A DNA stretch of 5,407 nt. Origin: Fervidobacterium sp. (GTDB taxonomy: Bacteria; Thermotogota; Thermotogae; Thermotogales; Fervidobacteriaceae). Each line of letters begins with the position of its first letter. Position 1 is the first letter of the stretch. The position numbers were made by a program, and so were the translations under genes. Positions 1 through 5,407 of the stretch are shown in pieces. The DNA lies in assembly GCA_003522805.1 (NCBI GenBank), contig DPIB01000005.1:1-5407 (forward strand). Direction: 5' to 3'. Under the pieces are notes generated by a model that searched no databases, was not told the origin of the DNA, and saw nothing but the letters and a program-made list of their open reading frames with translations.

Positions 1-1
1 G

Positions 2-100
2 GTTTTAATGTGGTATATGTATTATCCCCCACTTACAGAAGTGGAAGTCTTCTTGCAGGAAAATGATAAAACAGACATGGATAGAGGGAGCAATAGATAA
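2..100 (+). CDS. C-terminal fragment of an unrecognised protein
   Basis: One forward frame is open from the left edge to a TAA at 98-100 and encodes 32 residues that look protein-like: a hydrophobic/aromatic start (LMWYMYYPPL) and a charged tail (EVEVFLQENDKTD, ending GSNR). The stop lies only 4 bases before the SD sequence of the next gene, the spacing expected of an upstream operon partner. The other two forward frames are less convincing: one stops at 64-66, and the other is rich in Cys, Arg and Lys and runs into the next gene. I do not recognise the family, and the start lies outside the window. With so few residues, the reading frame itself is an inference. Confidence 0.45.
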   Translation, partial: VLMWYMYYPPLTEVEVFLQENDKTDMDRGSNR

Positions 101-103
101 CTC

Positions 104-110
104 GAGGAGG
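104..110 (+). promoter_or_regulatory. Shine-Dalgarno site that fixes a TTG start
   Basis: GAGGAGG lies 8 bases before TTG 119-121. No ATG or GTG in the same frame is as well placed, so this site is what supports TTG initiation of the transglycosylase gene. Confidence 0.8.
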
Positions 111-118
111 AATAATAG

Positions 119-619
119 TTGCGCTTGATTATATCTTGTATCTTAACACTTTTGGTTGTTACAATATTCTTGTTCTTTCAGTTCTTTCCTCTAAAATACT
201 ACAACACAGTGTTGAATTATTCGGGTAACATTGATCCCTTGCTTGTTCTTAGCGTGATAAAGGTTGAGAGTAGCTTCAGAGAAGGTGTAACATCTGTTGC
301 CGGTGCATATGGTCTCATGCAATTGATGCCTGAGACGGCTGAATGGGTCAACAAGAAGTTTAAGACCAACTATGACTATACAAATCCTCAAGATAACATA
401 GCACTTGGATGTATGTATCTAAACTATCTCCTTGAAAGGGATGGTGACATAAAGACTGCGCTTGTCCACTACAACACAGGGCCTTACGCACCAGATAATG
501 TGAAGCTGGATGCTGGAGAAAGGTATGTAAAGAAGATCATGAGGTATTACAAAGTATATAAAATGCTGTACGGGAGGGGAGGTCAACTACCTACCACCAA
601 TAAAGGCGGAGGTTTGTGA
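119..619 (+). CDS. Membrane-anchored lytic transglycosylase (SLT domain)
   Basis: This is a 166-residue protein of the Slt70 C-terminal (SLT/GH23) lysozyme-like family, which cleaves the MurNAc-GlcNAc bond of peptidoglycan to give 1,6-anhydroMurNAc ends. Residues 3-23 form one hydrophobic segment with no clear lipobox or cleavage site, so it is probably an N-terminal anchor with the enzyme outside the cytoplasmic membrane. Family motifs appear in order: IKVESSF, with Glu50 as the expected catalytic acid; GAYGLMQLMP at 62-71; N93-I94 followed by the Y-L-N-Y-L helix; VHYNTGP at 116-122, equivalent to the usual A-Y-N-A-G; and a closing Y-V-x-K-I-x-x-Y-Y at about 136-144. It is close to a minimal SLT domain with nothing added except a Gly-rich tail, GRGGQLPTTNKGGGL, at 152-166. 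The codons of that tail form an inverted repeat. The start is TTG with a strong SD. The substrate role is inferred from the family; it could serve wall turnover or insertion of envelope machinery. Confidence 0.88.
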   Translation: MRLIISCILTLLVVTIFLFFQFFPLKYYNTVLNYSGNIDPLLVLSVIKVESSFREGVTSVAGAYGLMQLMPETAEWVNKKFKTNYDYTNPQDNIALGCMYLNYLLERDGDIKTALVHYNTGPYAPDNVKLDAGERYVKKIMRYYKVYKMLYGRGGQLPTTNKGGGL

Positions 620-640
620 AAACCTTAGTTGACTACCCTC
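574..640 (+). repeat. Large imperfect inverted repeat over the end of the transglycosylase gene
   Basis: The outer arms are GTCAACTA (582-589) and TAGTTGAC (626-633), an 8-bp perfect match. It continues outward through a G-T pair, one mismatch and a GGG/CCC block, and further to G574-C640 if G576 is bulged. A second hairpin nests inside: CCTACCACC (590-598) against GGCGGAGG (605-612), with loop AATAAA. The stop codon TGA (617-619) falls in the 3' part of the loop region. No T-run follows 640, so it is not a normal intrinsic terminator. It could be an RNA processing or stability element, or an inserted palindrome. The pairing is read directly; any function is inference. Confidence 0.5.
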
Positions 641-744
641 AACCAAGCATTGGGGATGAGCACTTAACTCCACTCAAGAATAAGGAGGATTACCATCTAT
701 AGTTTATTAAGGTTGGTAGAAAAGTCAAAAACTCTGATGTTAGG

Positions 745-751
745 AAGGAGG
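745..751 (+). promoter_or_regulatory. Probable SD of nnr, separated from the ATG by a hairpin
   Basis: AAGGAGG is a near-perfect anti-SD match but lies 53 bases before the nnr ATG. If the hairpin at 755-797 folds, only 3 bases before it and 7 after it remain between SD and ATG, an effective spacing of about 10 bases, which is normal. A second SD-like GGAGGAG (779-785) is buried in the 3' half of that hairpin and is 19 bases from the ATG in linear sequence. No other SD is properly spaced for this gene. Confidence 0.5.
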
Positions 752-754
752 GAG

Positions 755-797
755 GAGCACATTCCTCTCTGCGGAGACGGAGGAGTCTTCTGTGCTC
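755..797 (+). promoter_or_regulatory. Stable hairpin between SD and nnr start codon
   Basis: The outer stem is GAGCACA (755-761) with TGTGCTC (791-797), 7 perfect pairs. The inner stem is TTCCTC (762-767) with GAGGAG (780-785), 6 pairs including one T-G, followed by TCT (768-770) with AGA (775-777) and a GCGG loop. Bases 778-779 and 786-790 bulge on the 3' side. The stem is followed by GATTTTG and then ATG 805. It may act as an SD-to-start spacer, an SD-sequestering translational switch, or a weak terminator or attenuator; the four-T run is short for the last. Confidence 0.6.
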
Positions 798-804
798 GAT
801 TTTG

Positions 805-2364
805 ATGAAAGTTGTTAGTAGCAAAGAAATGAAAGAGATAGAGAAAGTGACGATAGATGAATTTGGCATATCCGAAGAATTACTTATGGAACGGGCTGGC
901 ATTTCAGTTGTTCAAGCGATATGGCATGAACTTGGTAGTCTTGAAGATAGAAACTTTCTTATCATTTGTGGCAGTGGGAACAACGGTGGTGACGGATATG
1001 TGACTGCAAGAGACCTTTTGAACTACACTGAAGCGGTAAGAGTTGTTTCTATCGATGAACCGAGAAGTGAAGTATCGAAAATTAATTCAGATAGATACAT
1101 AAGACATGGCGGAATAATCTACAAGTATTCTGATATCGGGCTGGAAAAACTGTCTGAAATGATCTCTTCTGCAGATATCGTTATAGATGCGATTTTTGGA
1201 ACGGGCCTGGATAGAGTTATAGATGAAAAGAAATACATAGATACCATAGGGGCAATAAACCTTTACTCAAGGTTTACAGTATCGATAGATATCCCATCTG
1301 GGGTAGCCACCGATACGGGAAAGATATTGGACTATGCTGTGCAAGCTGATATGACAGTTACTTTCGGATATCCGAAACCTTGTCATGTCCTTTTCCCCGG
1401 TAGAGAATTGACTGGTAAACTCAAGATAGCAAAGATCGGAATACCATCGCAAATTCATAACATCCTCGAATTTGATAAGTCTTTGCTAACAGTCGAGAAT
1501 GTACACAGACCTAATCGGCCAAGATGGTCACATAAGGGAGACTTTGGGGAAGTAATCGTGATAGGCGGGTCAGACAAATACATCGGTGCACCTGTTTTGA
1601 GCGCACTATCTGCACAGAGATGTGGTAGTGGGATAACAAGGCTAGTTGTTCCAGAAAAAAGTTGCCAATGTGCCATGTCGCATGATCCATCTTTGATATG
1701 CAATGGAATAGACGGTAAACTGAGTGCCGATTACGTGAATGAGTTCATTTCTTCGTTACCATCCAATGCTGTGCTTTTAATTGGGCCTGGCTGGAGCGTT
1801 GAGAATGAAGAGGACAAAATCAAGATTCTAGAATTTGCAATTGGAAAGGTATCAAACCCTGTGATAATCGATGCTGATGGGATAAACATACTCGCAAAAA
1901 CGCCGCATTTAAAAGATTTGTTAAGAGAAAAGTCGTCAAGCAAGACAATCATCTTAACGCCTCATCCGGGTGAATTCTCAAGACTCACTGGAAAGCCTAT
2001 TAAAGAAATAAAGCAAAACTACCAAGAAGTCAAATCTTTCTCACAACAGTATATGGTTATAACTTCCTTAAAGGATGCGACAACTATAATATCGGATGGT
2101 GAAACTATCTACTTTAACATAACAGGTAACACATCACTTTCAAAGGCAGGTAGCGGAGATATTCTTTCAGGTATACTGGCTGCGTTTTTATCCCAACATC
2201 TTCGGCCGATCGATGCGGTCAAAACAGCTGTCTATACCTTTGGTCTGGTGGGTGAAATGATACCATCAGAAGGAATGAACAGCAGTTTCGAAGTGATTTT
2301 CAAATTGCCGGAAGTACTTAATAAGCTCGATAGGTTTGATGAGAACCAACTGAGGATGGATTGA
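805..2364 (+). CDS. nnr: Bifunctional NAD(P)H-hydrate repair enzyme (epimerase + ADP-dependent dehydratase)
   Basis: This cytosolic 519-residue enzyme repairs NADHX and NADPHX, the hydrated cofactors formed spontaneously or by GAPDH and especially relevant at high temperature. The N-terminal YjeF_N domain (about 1-215) interconverts the R and S epimers. The C-terminal ribokinase-like domain (about 225-510) dehydrates S-NAD(P)HX, using ADP in bacteria. Motifs numbered from ATG 805: NNGGDG 59-64, DAIFGTG 128-134 with the expected catalytic Asp128, IDIPSG 161-166, HKGDFG 243-248, DADGIN 356-361, TPHPGE 385-390, and GSGD 449-452 with the expected catalytic Asp452. Length and order match full-length fused family members such as T. 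maritima TM0922. ATG 805 gives the typical family opening M-K-V-x-x-x-x-E-M-K-E-I; TTG 802 just before it is possible. One variation is GPGWS where the family usually has GPGLG. Its translation signal is unusual because a hairpin separates SD and start. Confidence 0.95.
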   Translation: MKVVSSKEMKEIEKVTIDEFGISEELLMERAGISVVQAIWHELGSLEDRNFLIICGSGNNGGDGYVTARDLLNYTEAVRVVSIDEPRSEVSKINSDRYIRHGGIIYKYSDIGLEKLSEMISSADIVIDAIFGTGLDRVIDEKKYIDTIGAINLYSRFTVSIDIPSGVATDTGKILDYAVQADMTVTFGYPKPCHVLFPGRELTGKLKIAKIGIPSQIHNILEFDKSLLTVENVHRPNRPRWSHKGDFGEVIVIGGSDKYIGAPVLSALSAQRCGSGITRLVVPEKSCQCAMSHDPSLICNGIDGKLSADYVNEFISSLPSNAVLLIGPGWSVENEEDKIKILEFAIGKVSNPVIIDADGINILAKTPHLKDLLREKSSSKTIILTPHPGEFSRLTGKPIKEIKQNYQEVKSFSQQYMVITSLKDATTIISDGETIYFNITGNTSLSKAGSGDILSGILAAFLSQHLRPIDAVKTAVYTFGLVGEMIPSEGMNSSFEVIFKLPEVLNKLDRFDENQLRMD

Positions 2365-2441
2365 TAGTCAAACCACGACAGCGATAATCGAAAGGTAATC
2401 ATATGAATTTCACAAAATTAGTATAAAACACGTAGAAGCGT

Positions 2442-2447
2442 GGGAGG
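2442..2447 (+). promoter_or_regulatory. SD that places the start of the coiled-coil gene at ATG 2455
   Basis: GGGAGG lies 7 bases before ATG 2455. An in-frame GTG at 2440 overlaps this SD and has none of its own, so the ATG is preferred. The 90-base gap after nnr contains no terminator. A short CACG/CGTG palindrome (2429-2442) touches the SD but is too small to interpret. Confidence 0.8.
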
Positions 2448-2454
2448 AAATAAT

Positions 2455-4650
2455 ATGAGCTCTATGAATCTTGGGGAAGGCAACAACAGTATCGATGTAG
2501 TTGAAAAGTTTTTAAGAATGTTGATTGTCAGGAATGAACTCTCTCTGGCAAGAAACATAATAGAAGCTTTAGGTAGCAACTACAGCCACATATTGTTTGA
2601 ACTTGAAATAAAGGCAGGGAATTTAAAAAGAGCAGCTGAAATTTACAAATTGTTGCCAGAGGAAAAACAGCAGATTTATCTACACGTAGTTGAGAATATC
2701 GAAGATGACGCTGATAAGGTTGCAAAATCACTTGAAAAGATAATAAAAGAATTCCAAACGGAGAATTATCCGATAGTCATAGCTGAGGCTCAAAAACTGA
2801 AGAGAGAGTTTCCTCAGGTTATAGAAGTAGTTGCAGTAGAAGCACTAACTGCCATACGCAAGGGCGATAAGAAGAAGATCAAGAGCTTGTCAGAAATATT
2901 GAGGCAATTAGACAAAACTCATCCGGTTCTCTCTCAGGTCAAGACTATTCGTAGTAATGTTAACACAATACTTCCTGTATTCATCATCACAATATTTGCT
3001 TTGGTACTGATCAATTTGATAATCTCCATCTTTTCTTTGAACACTTCACCAGCATTGGAGCTCGGAAATATAGAGACTAGTATAAAGGATATGATTGATA
3101 AGACCCAAGAGTACAATGCTCAGTTGTCTAGTCAGATTTCCGCATTGTCTGATGCTATAAGTATGATAAAAACTAGTCTGGATTATCTGGACCAGAAAGT
3201 TTCTCAAGCAATTGCTACTGGTGACAGAGAAAATTCTGAAACGTACAGCGATAAACTTGTGCAGGGCATGGAAGACCAGATGAAATTGATAGAGGAGAAG
3301 CTTTCCAAAATAGAGAAGAGCATATCTAACATCAGTAGCTCAAGTAGCTCAAAGAGTATTTCAGGCAGTGTTTCTGGTAACACTCCAAACGTAGATTTAA
3401 CCCCCATAACAAAAGAACTGGCTATTTTAAGGTCAAAAATGGATGCACTTTCTTCAAAGATGCAGGTAATCGCGGACAGTTACAAATCTGGCGGTGTAAC
3501 TGCTAAGGACAGTAGCCAGTCTAAGGACTTGCTTGTGACATACAATGTTATCGATTCTTCCGAGTTGAAGGATATGGATTCAAAGATAACTCAACAGACG
3601 GAAGCTATTGTCAGGCTTCGCGAAAGGATCGATGCACTATCACAGTCTTTGGAATCTATAAAACAGAACGCAGGGTCAAATTCCAATCAATTACAATACC
3701 AAACACCTATGCCAGTCGTGTCACAGAGTATCGATGAAAAGGCTATCTATACAAGGCTAGATGCACTTACTAATACGATCTCCTTGCTTTCGAAAGAGGT
3801 AACAAAGTTGAAGGAGGCATTCAACGATATAAGTACTACCACTAAGAGTAACGATGCCCCGACCCCGACCGCTGAAAACAAATCAAATACAGTAGTTGTA
3901 CAACAGATAGATCAGAATGCCATCAATACTATCAAGTCATTGGAAGAAGAAATCGCTGGATTGAAGAGAGCTTTGTCTGAATTGAAAGAGGAAAACAACC
4001 AAAGCGATAAGAACATATCAAGCAAGATCGATAGCAGCTCAAAAGTTGTCAGTTCATTAGCAACTGAGATTGCTAGTATCAAAGAAAGCATAACCAAACT
4101 CAGCAATCAATCACAAGCGACAAGTTCTGAGGTTTCTAAGTTGAGTTCTGCGGTGAGCTCATTACAAAAGAGTTTGGAAGCACTTTCGAAAGATGTAAGT
4201 AGTGTTGTCAAACAACTTGATGAAATAAAGAAGGACGTCGATACATTGAAAAGCAGTGCAGCCAATACTATCAACACTAACAGCTCGAGTAGTGCAATGC
4301 AGAATACCTCGCAAAGTACATCAAGTAAGACATCGAATACACAAGATAGTAGCGAATCAGTCGATGTTCAGAAGATCATCAAAGAAACGAGAGATCTCCG
4401 TGAACTGTTCTTAAACGGTCTGCGCTTTTACTCAAATGAGCAGTATGAAAATGCAATTGCGATCTTCTCGTATTTGGAAGTACAGCTCGAAGGTATAGAA
4501 GTGTACTTTAAAGAAGATGTCCACTATTACCTGATAAAATCTTATTTGAGCCTCAACGATGTAACCAAGGCAACGAAAAAATACGAAGACTACAAGAAGA
4601 AATACCCATCTGGGCAGTATCTGAATGAACTGAAGATTTATTTTAAGTAG
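2455..4650 (+). CDS. Single-pass membrane protein with long segmented coiled coil and C-terminal TPR-like domain
   Basis: I do not recognise a named family for this 731-residue protein. Residues 1-165 are helical, charged and TPR/HEAT-like, with no signal peptide. Residues 172-194 are one strong transmembrane helix (ILPVFIITIFALVL onward). Positive residues just before it (K163, R166) and none just after suggest N-in/C-out topology. Residues about 205-600 are heptad-like coiled coil broken by Ser/Thr/Asn/Pro-rich linkers at about 293-312, 339-357, 404-424, 460-482 and 600-635; four of these are followed by a (V/I)-D-x-x-x-I motif. Residues about 643-731 resemble two TPR-type helical hairpins (NGLRFYSNEQYENAIAIF, then a second pair ending YKKKYPSGQY), as in YbgF/CpoB or BamD-like envelope proteins. 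The layout suggests a tether from cytoplasm across the periplasm to the outer envelope (toga). This role is inference. The gene follows nnr by 90 bases and precedes trmB by 46, probably co-transcribed. Confidence 0.85.
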   Translation: MSSMNLGEGNNSIDVVEKFLRMLIVRNELSLARNIIEALGSNYSHILFELEIKAGNLKRAAEIYKLLPEEKQQIYLHVVENIEDDADKVAKSLEKIIKEFQTENYPIVIAEAQKLKREFPQVIEVVAVEALTAIRKGDKKKIKSLSEILRQLDKTHPVLSQVKTIRSNVNTILPVFIITIFALVLINLIISIFSLNTSPALELGNIETSIKDMIDKTQEYNAQLSSQISALSDAISMIKTSLDYLDQKVSQAIATGDRENSETYSDKLVQGMEDQMKLIEEKLSKIEKSISNISSSSSSKSISGSVSGNTPNVDLTPITKELAILRSKMDALSSKMQVIADSYKSGGVTAKDSSQSKDLLVTYNVIDSSELKDMDSKITQQTEAIVRLRERIDALSQSLESIKQNAGSNSNQLQYQTPMPVVSQSIDEKAIYTRLDALTNTISLLSKEVTKLKEAFNDISTTTKSNDAPTPTAENKSNTVVVQQIDQNAINTIKSLEEEIAGLKRALSELKEENNQSDKNISSKIDSSSKVVSSLATEIASIKESITKLSNQSQATSSEVSKLSSAVSSLQKSLEALSKDVSSVVKQLDEIKKDVDTLKSSAANTINTNSSSSAMQNTSQSTSSKTSNTQDSSESVDVQKIIKETRDLRELFLNGLRFYSNEQYENAIAIFSYLEVQLEGIEVYFKEDVHYYLIKSYLSLNDVTKATKKYEDYKKKYPSGQYLNELKIYFK

Positions 4651-4685
4651 ATTCTGCTATAAACATGGAATTGGTAAGAAATAGA

Positions 4686-4691
4686 AGAGGT
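4686..4691 (+). promoter_or_regulatory. SD of trmB
   Basis: AGAGGT, continuing to GG, matches the anti-SD and lies 5 bases before ATG 4697. An in-frame TAG at 4682-4684 excludes any longer N-terminus. The 46-base gap after the previous gene has no terminator, so read-through is expected. Confidence 0.65.
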
Positions 4692-4696
4692 GGAGC

Positions 4697-5407
4697 ATGT
4701 TTCAAGAAATTGAGAATTGTGAAGACCAAGGAATATACGGTAGAGAGATAAAGGCTGCGAACTACGGTTATCTACCAATCAATTGGTCAGAGGTCTTTGG
4801 AAATGCAAATCCCATAATTGTTGAGATAGGTTTTGGAAATGGGGAATATTTGGGAAACAATGCACGGAGTCATCCTGAAAAGAACTTTGTCGGTTTCGAA
4901 GTGTCTATTACTTCGATGAAGAAGGCACATGATAAGATAAAGGACTTGGAAAATGTTAGGCTTACAACCGTCGATGCACGATTTGGCATGCGCGAATTCT
5001 TCGGGCCGAGGAGCGTGGAAAAGGTAATAATGAACTTCCCGATTCCTTGGGATAAGCACTCGCAAGAAAGAAGAAGGGTCATTCTTCCGGATTTTTTCGA
5101 CACGTTGGCAAATGTGCTTTCAGATAACGGTACATTTGAATTGGTAACTGATGTGGAATGGTATGCAAAGCAAACGATCGAGATGGCTACAAGCAATGGC
5201 CTTTTTGAGGTCTTAGAATACATTGAAAATCCGGATCGAGGAATAAAGACAAGGTATGAGCAAAAATGGATGAAATATGGTAGGAACATATACGCCGTTG
5301 TGCTTAAAAAAGTGGGACATGTAGAAGTTGAAAGGTTGATCGGAGGTATACATGAAGTGCCACACGCAAAATGTGTTATAGATGAAGGAAAATTTCAGGA
5401 TTTGAAT
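4697..5407 (+). CDS. trmB: tRNA (guanine-N7-)-methyltransferase, 3' end beyond window
   Basis: TrmB methylates N7 of G46 in the tRNA variable loop using S-adenosylmethionine. The visible 237 residues contain the class I methyltransferase motif I, VEIGFGNGEYL, at 42-52; motif II-like FVGFEV at 64-69; the VDAR segment at 92-95; the signature N-F-P-I-P-W at 113-118 followed by a basic Q-E-R-R-R; LVTDVEWY at 149-156; and the C-terminal T-R-Y-E-x-K-W at 185-191, which matches the family's T-x-(Y/F)-E substrate-binding motif. The family signature is N-F-P-D-P-W, and the Asp (Asp144 in E. coli) is a key active-site residue; here it is Ile116. The catalytic domain would normally end near residue 205, but the frame stays open for at least 30 more residues, so a C-terminal extension follows. 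The rest of the fold is intact, so this is probably a divergent TrmB and not a decayed one. Confidence 0.9.
   Translation, partial: MFQEIENCEDQGIYGREIKAANYGYLPINWSEVFGNANPIIVEIGFGNGEYLGNNARSHPEKNFVGFEVSITSMKKAHDKIKDLENVRLTTVDARFGMREFFGPRSVEKVIMNFPIPWDKHSQERRRVILPDFFDTLANVLSDNGTFELVTDVEWYAKQTIEMATSNGLFEVLEYIENPDRGIKTRYEQKWMKYGRNIYAVVLKKVGHVEVERLIGGIHEVPHAKCVIDEGKFQDLN

Larger units (their letters stand above)
620..804 (+). other. Structured non-coding leader upstream of nnr
   Basis: This 185-base gap is by far the largest between genes here and contains no convincing gene. It holds the 3' arm of the preceding inverted repeat, an orphan SD AAGGAGG at 682-688, a second SD AAGGAGG at 745-751, and a hairpin at 755-797 just before the nnr start. 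Two long-range complementarities are also visible: CTACC-ctc-AACC (633-644) with GGTTGGTAG (711-719), and GAGCAC (658-663) with GTGCTC (792-797). Both compete with the local hairpins. I could not match it to a riboswitch class I know. It may be a regulated 5' leader or merely a gene remnant. Confidence 0.45.

Noticed and set aside
698..703. TATAGT as a -10 promoter element for nnr
   Set aside because: No acceptable -35 hexamer lies 16-18 bases upstream (around 675-680 reads CAAGAA). It is too weak to annotate from sequence alone.
798..803. GATTTT after the 755-797 hairpin as an intrinsic terminator of the upstream gene
   Set aside because: Only four T residues follow the stem, which has bulges, and the nnr start codon comes immediately after. 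It is noted as an alternative but not called as a terminator.
802..804. TTG 802 as the start of nnr
   Set aside because: It is directly adjacent to ATG 805. The ATG gives the usual family N-terminus, and neither codon has a better-spaced linear SD.
690..902. Minus-strand open frame across the nnr leader and the start of nnr
   Set aside because: It overlaps the conserved nnr N-terminus. Its only notable part is an Arg/Leu-rich stretch from the hairpin complement, and there is no supporting SD or family similarity.
2422..2427. TATAAA upstream of the coiled-coil gene as a -10 promoter element
   Set aside because: Sequences at the -35 spacing (around 2398-2405) do not resemble TTGACA, and AT-rich gaps give such hexamers by chance.
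2440..2454. GTG 2440 as the start of the coiled-coil gene
   Set aside because: It overlaps the SD GGGAGG that properly spaces ATG 2455 and has no SD of its own.
3300..4340. Ser/Asn-rich repeats as tandem DNA repeats or a phase-variable tract
   Set aside because: The codons for the Ser runs are mixed (AGT, AGC, TCA) with no long perfect nucleotide repeat, so slippage is not expected.
4870..5289. Minus-strand open frame of 139 codons opposite trmB
   Set aside because: It lies entirely antisense to a well-supported trmB. It has no recognisable domain, and its Ser/Cys/Phe-rich composition is that of a shadow frame.

Overview
The window looks like chromosomal DNA of a thermophilic bacterium of the Thermotogae, perhaps a Fervidobacterium-like member of Thermotogales. 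This is inferred from recalled similarity, not from a search. The NAD(P)HX repair enzyme resembles Thermotoga maritima TM0922 as I remember it. The DNA is moderately AT-rich, ribosome binding sites are strong, and TTG is used as a start. All recognised genes lie on the + strand with short gaps and no convincing terminator, so the stretch reads as one operon or a tightly packed co-directional cluster.

Layout: (1) 2-100, the apparent C-terminal end of an unrecognised gene. (2) 119-619, a small membrane-anchored lytic transglycosylase of the SLT/Slt70-C type. (3) 620-804, a non-coding, structure-rich leader. It contains an orphan Shine-Dalgarno (SD) sequence and then a strong SD separated from the next start codon by a stable-looking hairpin. 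(4) 805-2364, nnr, the bifunctional NAD(P)H-hydrate epimerase/dehydratase, which is full length. (5) 2455-4650, a 731-residue single-pass membrane protein. It has an N-terminal helical cytoplasmic part, one transmembrane segment, a long segmented coiled coil with Ser/Thr/Asn linkers, and a C-terminal TPR-like domain. (6) 4697-5407, trmB, the tRNA (guanine-N7)-methyltransferase, which runs off the right edge.

The genes do not form one pathway. Nnr (cofactor repair) and TrmB (tRNA modification) are housekeeping functions. The transglycosylase and the coiled-coil protein both belong to the cell envelope, and the latter is built to span from cytoplasm to outer envelope.

The points most worth a second look are: the SD-hairpin-ATG arrangement ahead of nnr and its possible alternative pairings; the modular coiled-coil envelope protein with a recurring (V/I)-D-x-x-x-I motif after each linker; and TrmB, where the Asp of the signature N-F-P-D-P-W, a key active-site residue in the family, is Ile. 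I found no mobile element, CRISPR array, tRNA or rRNA.
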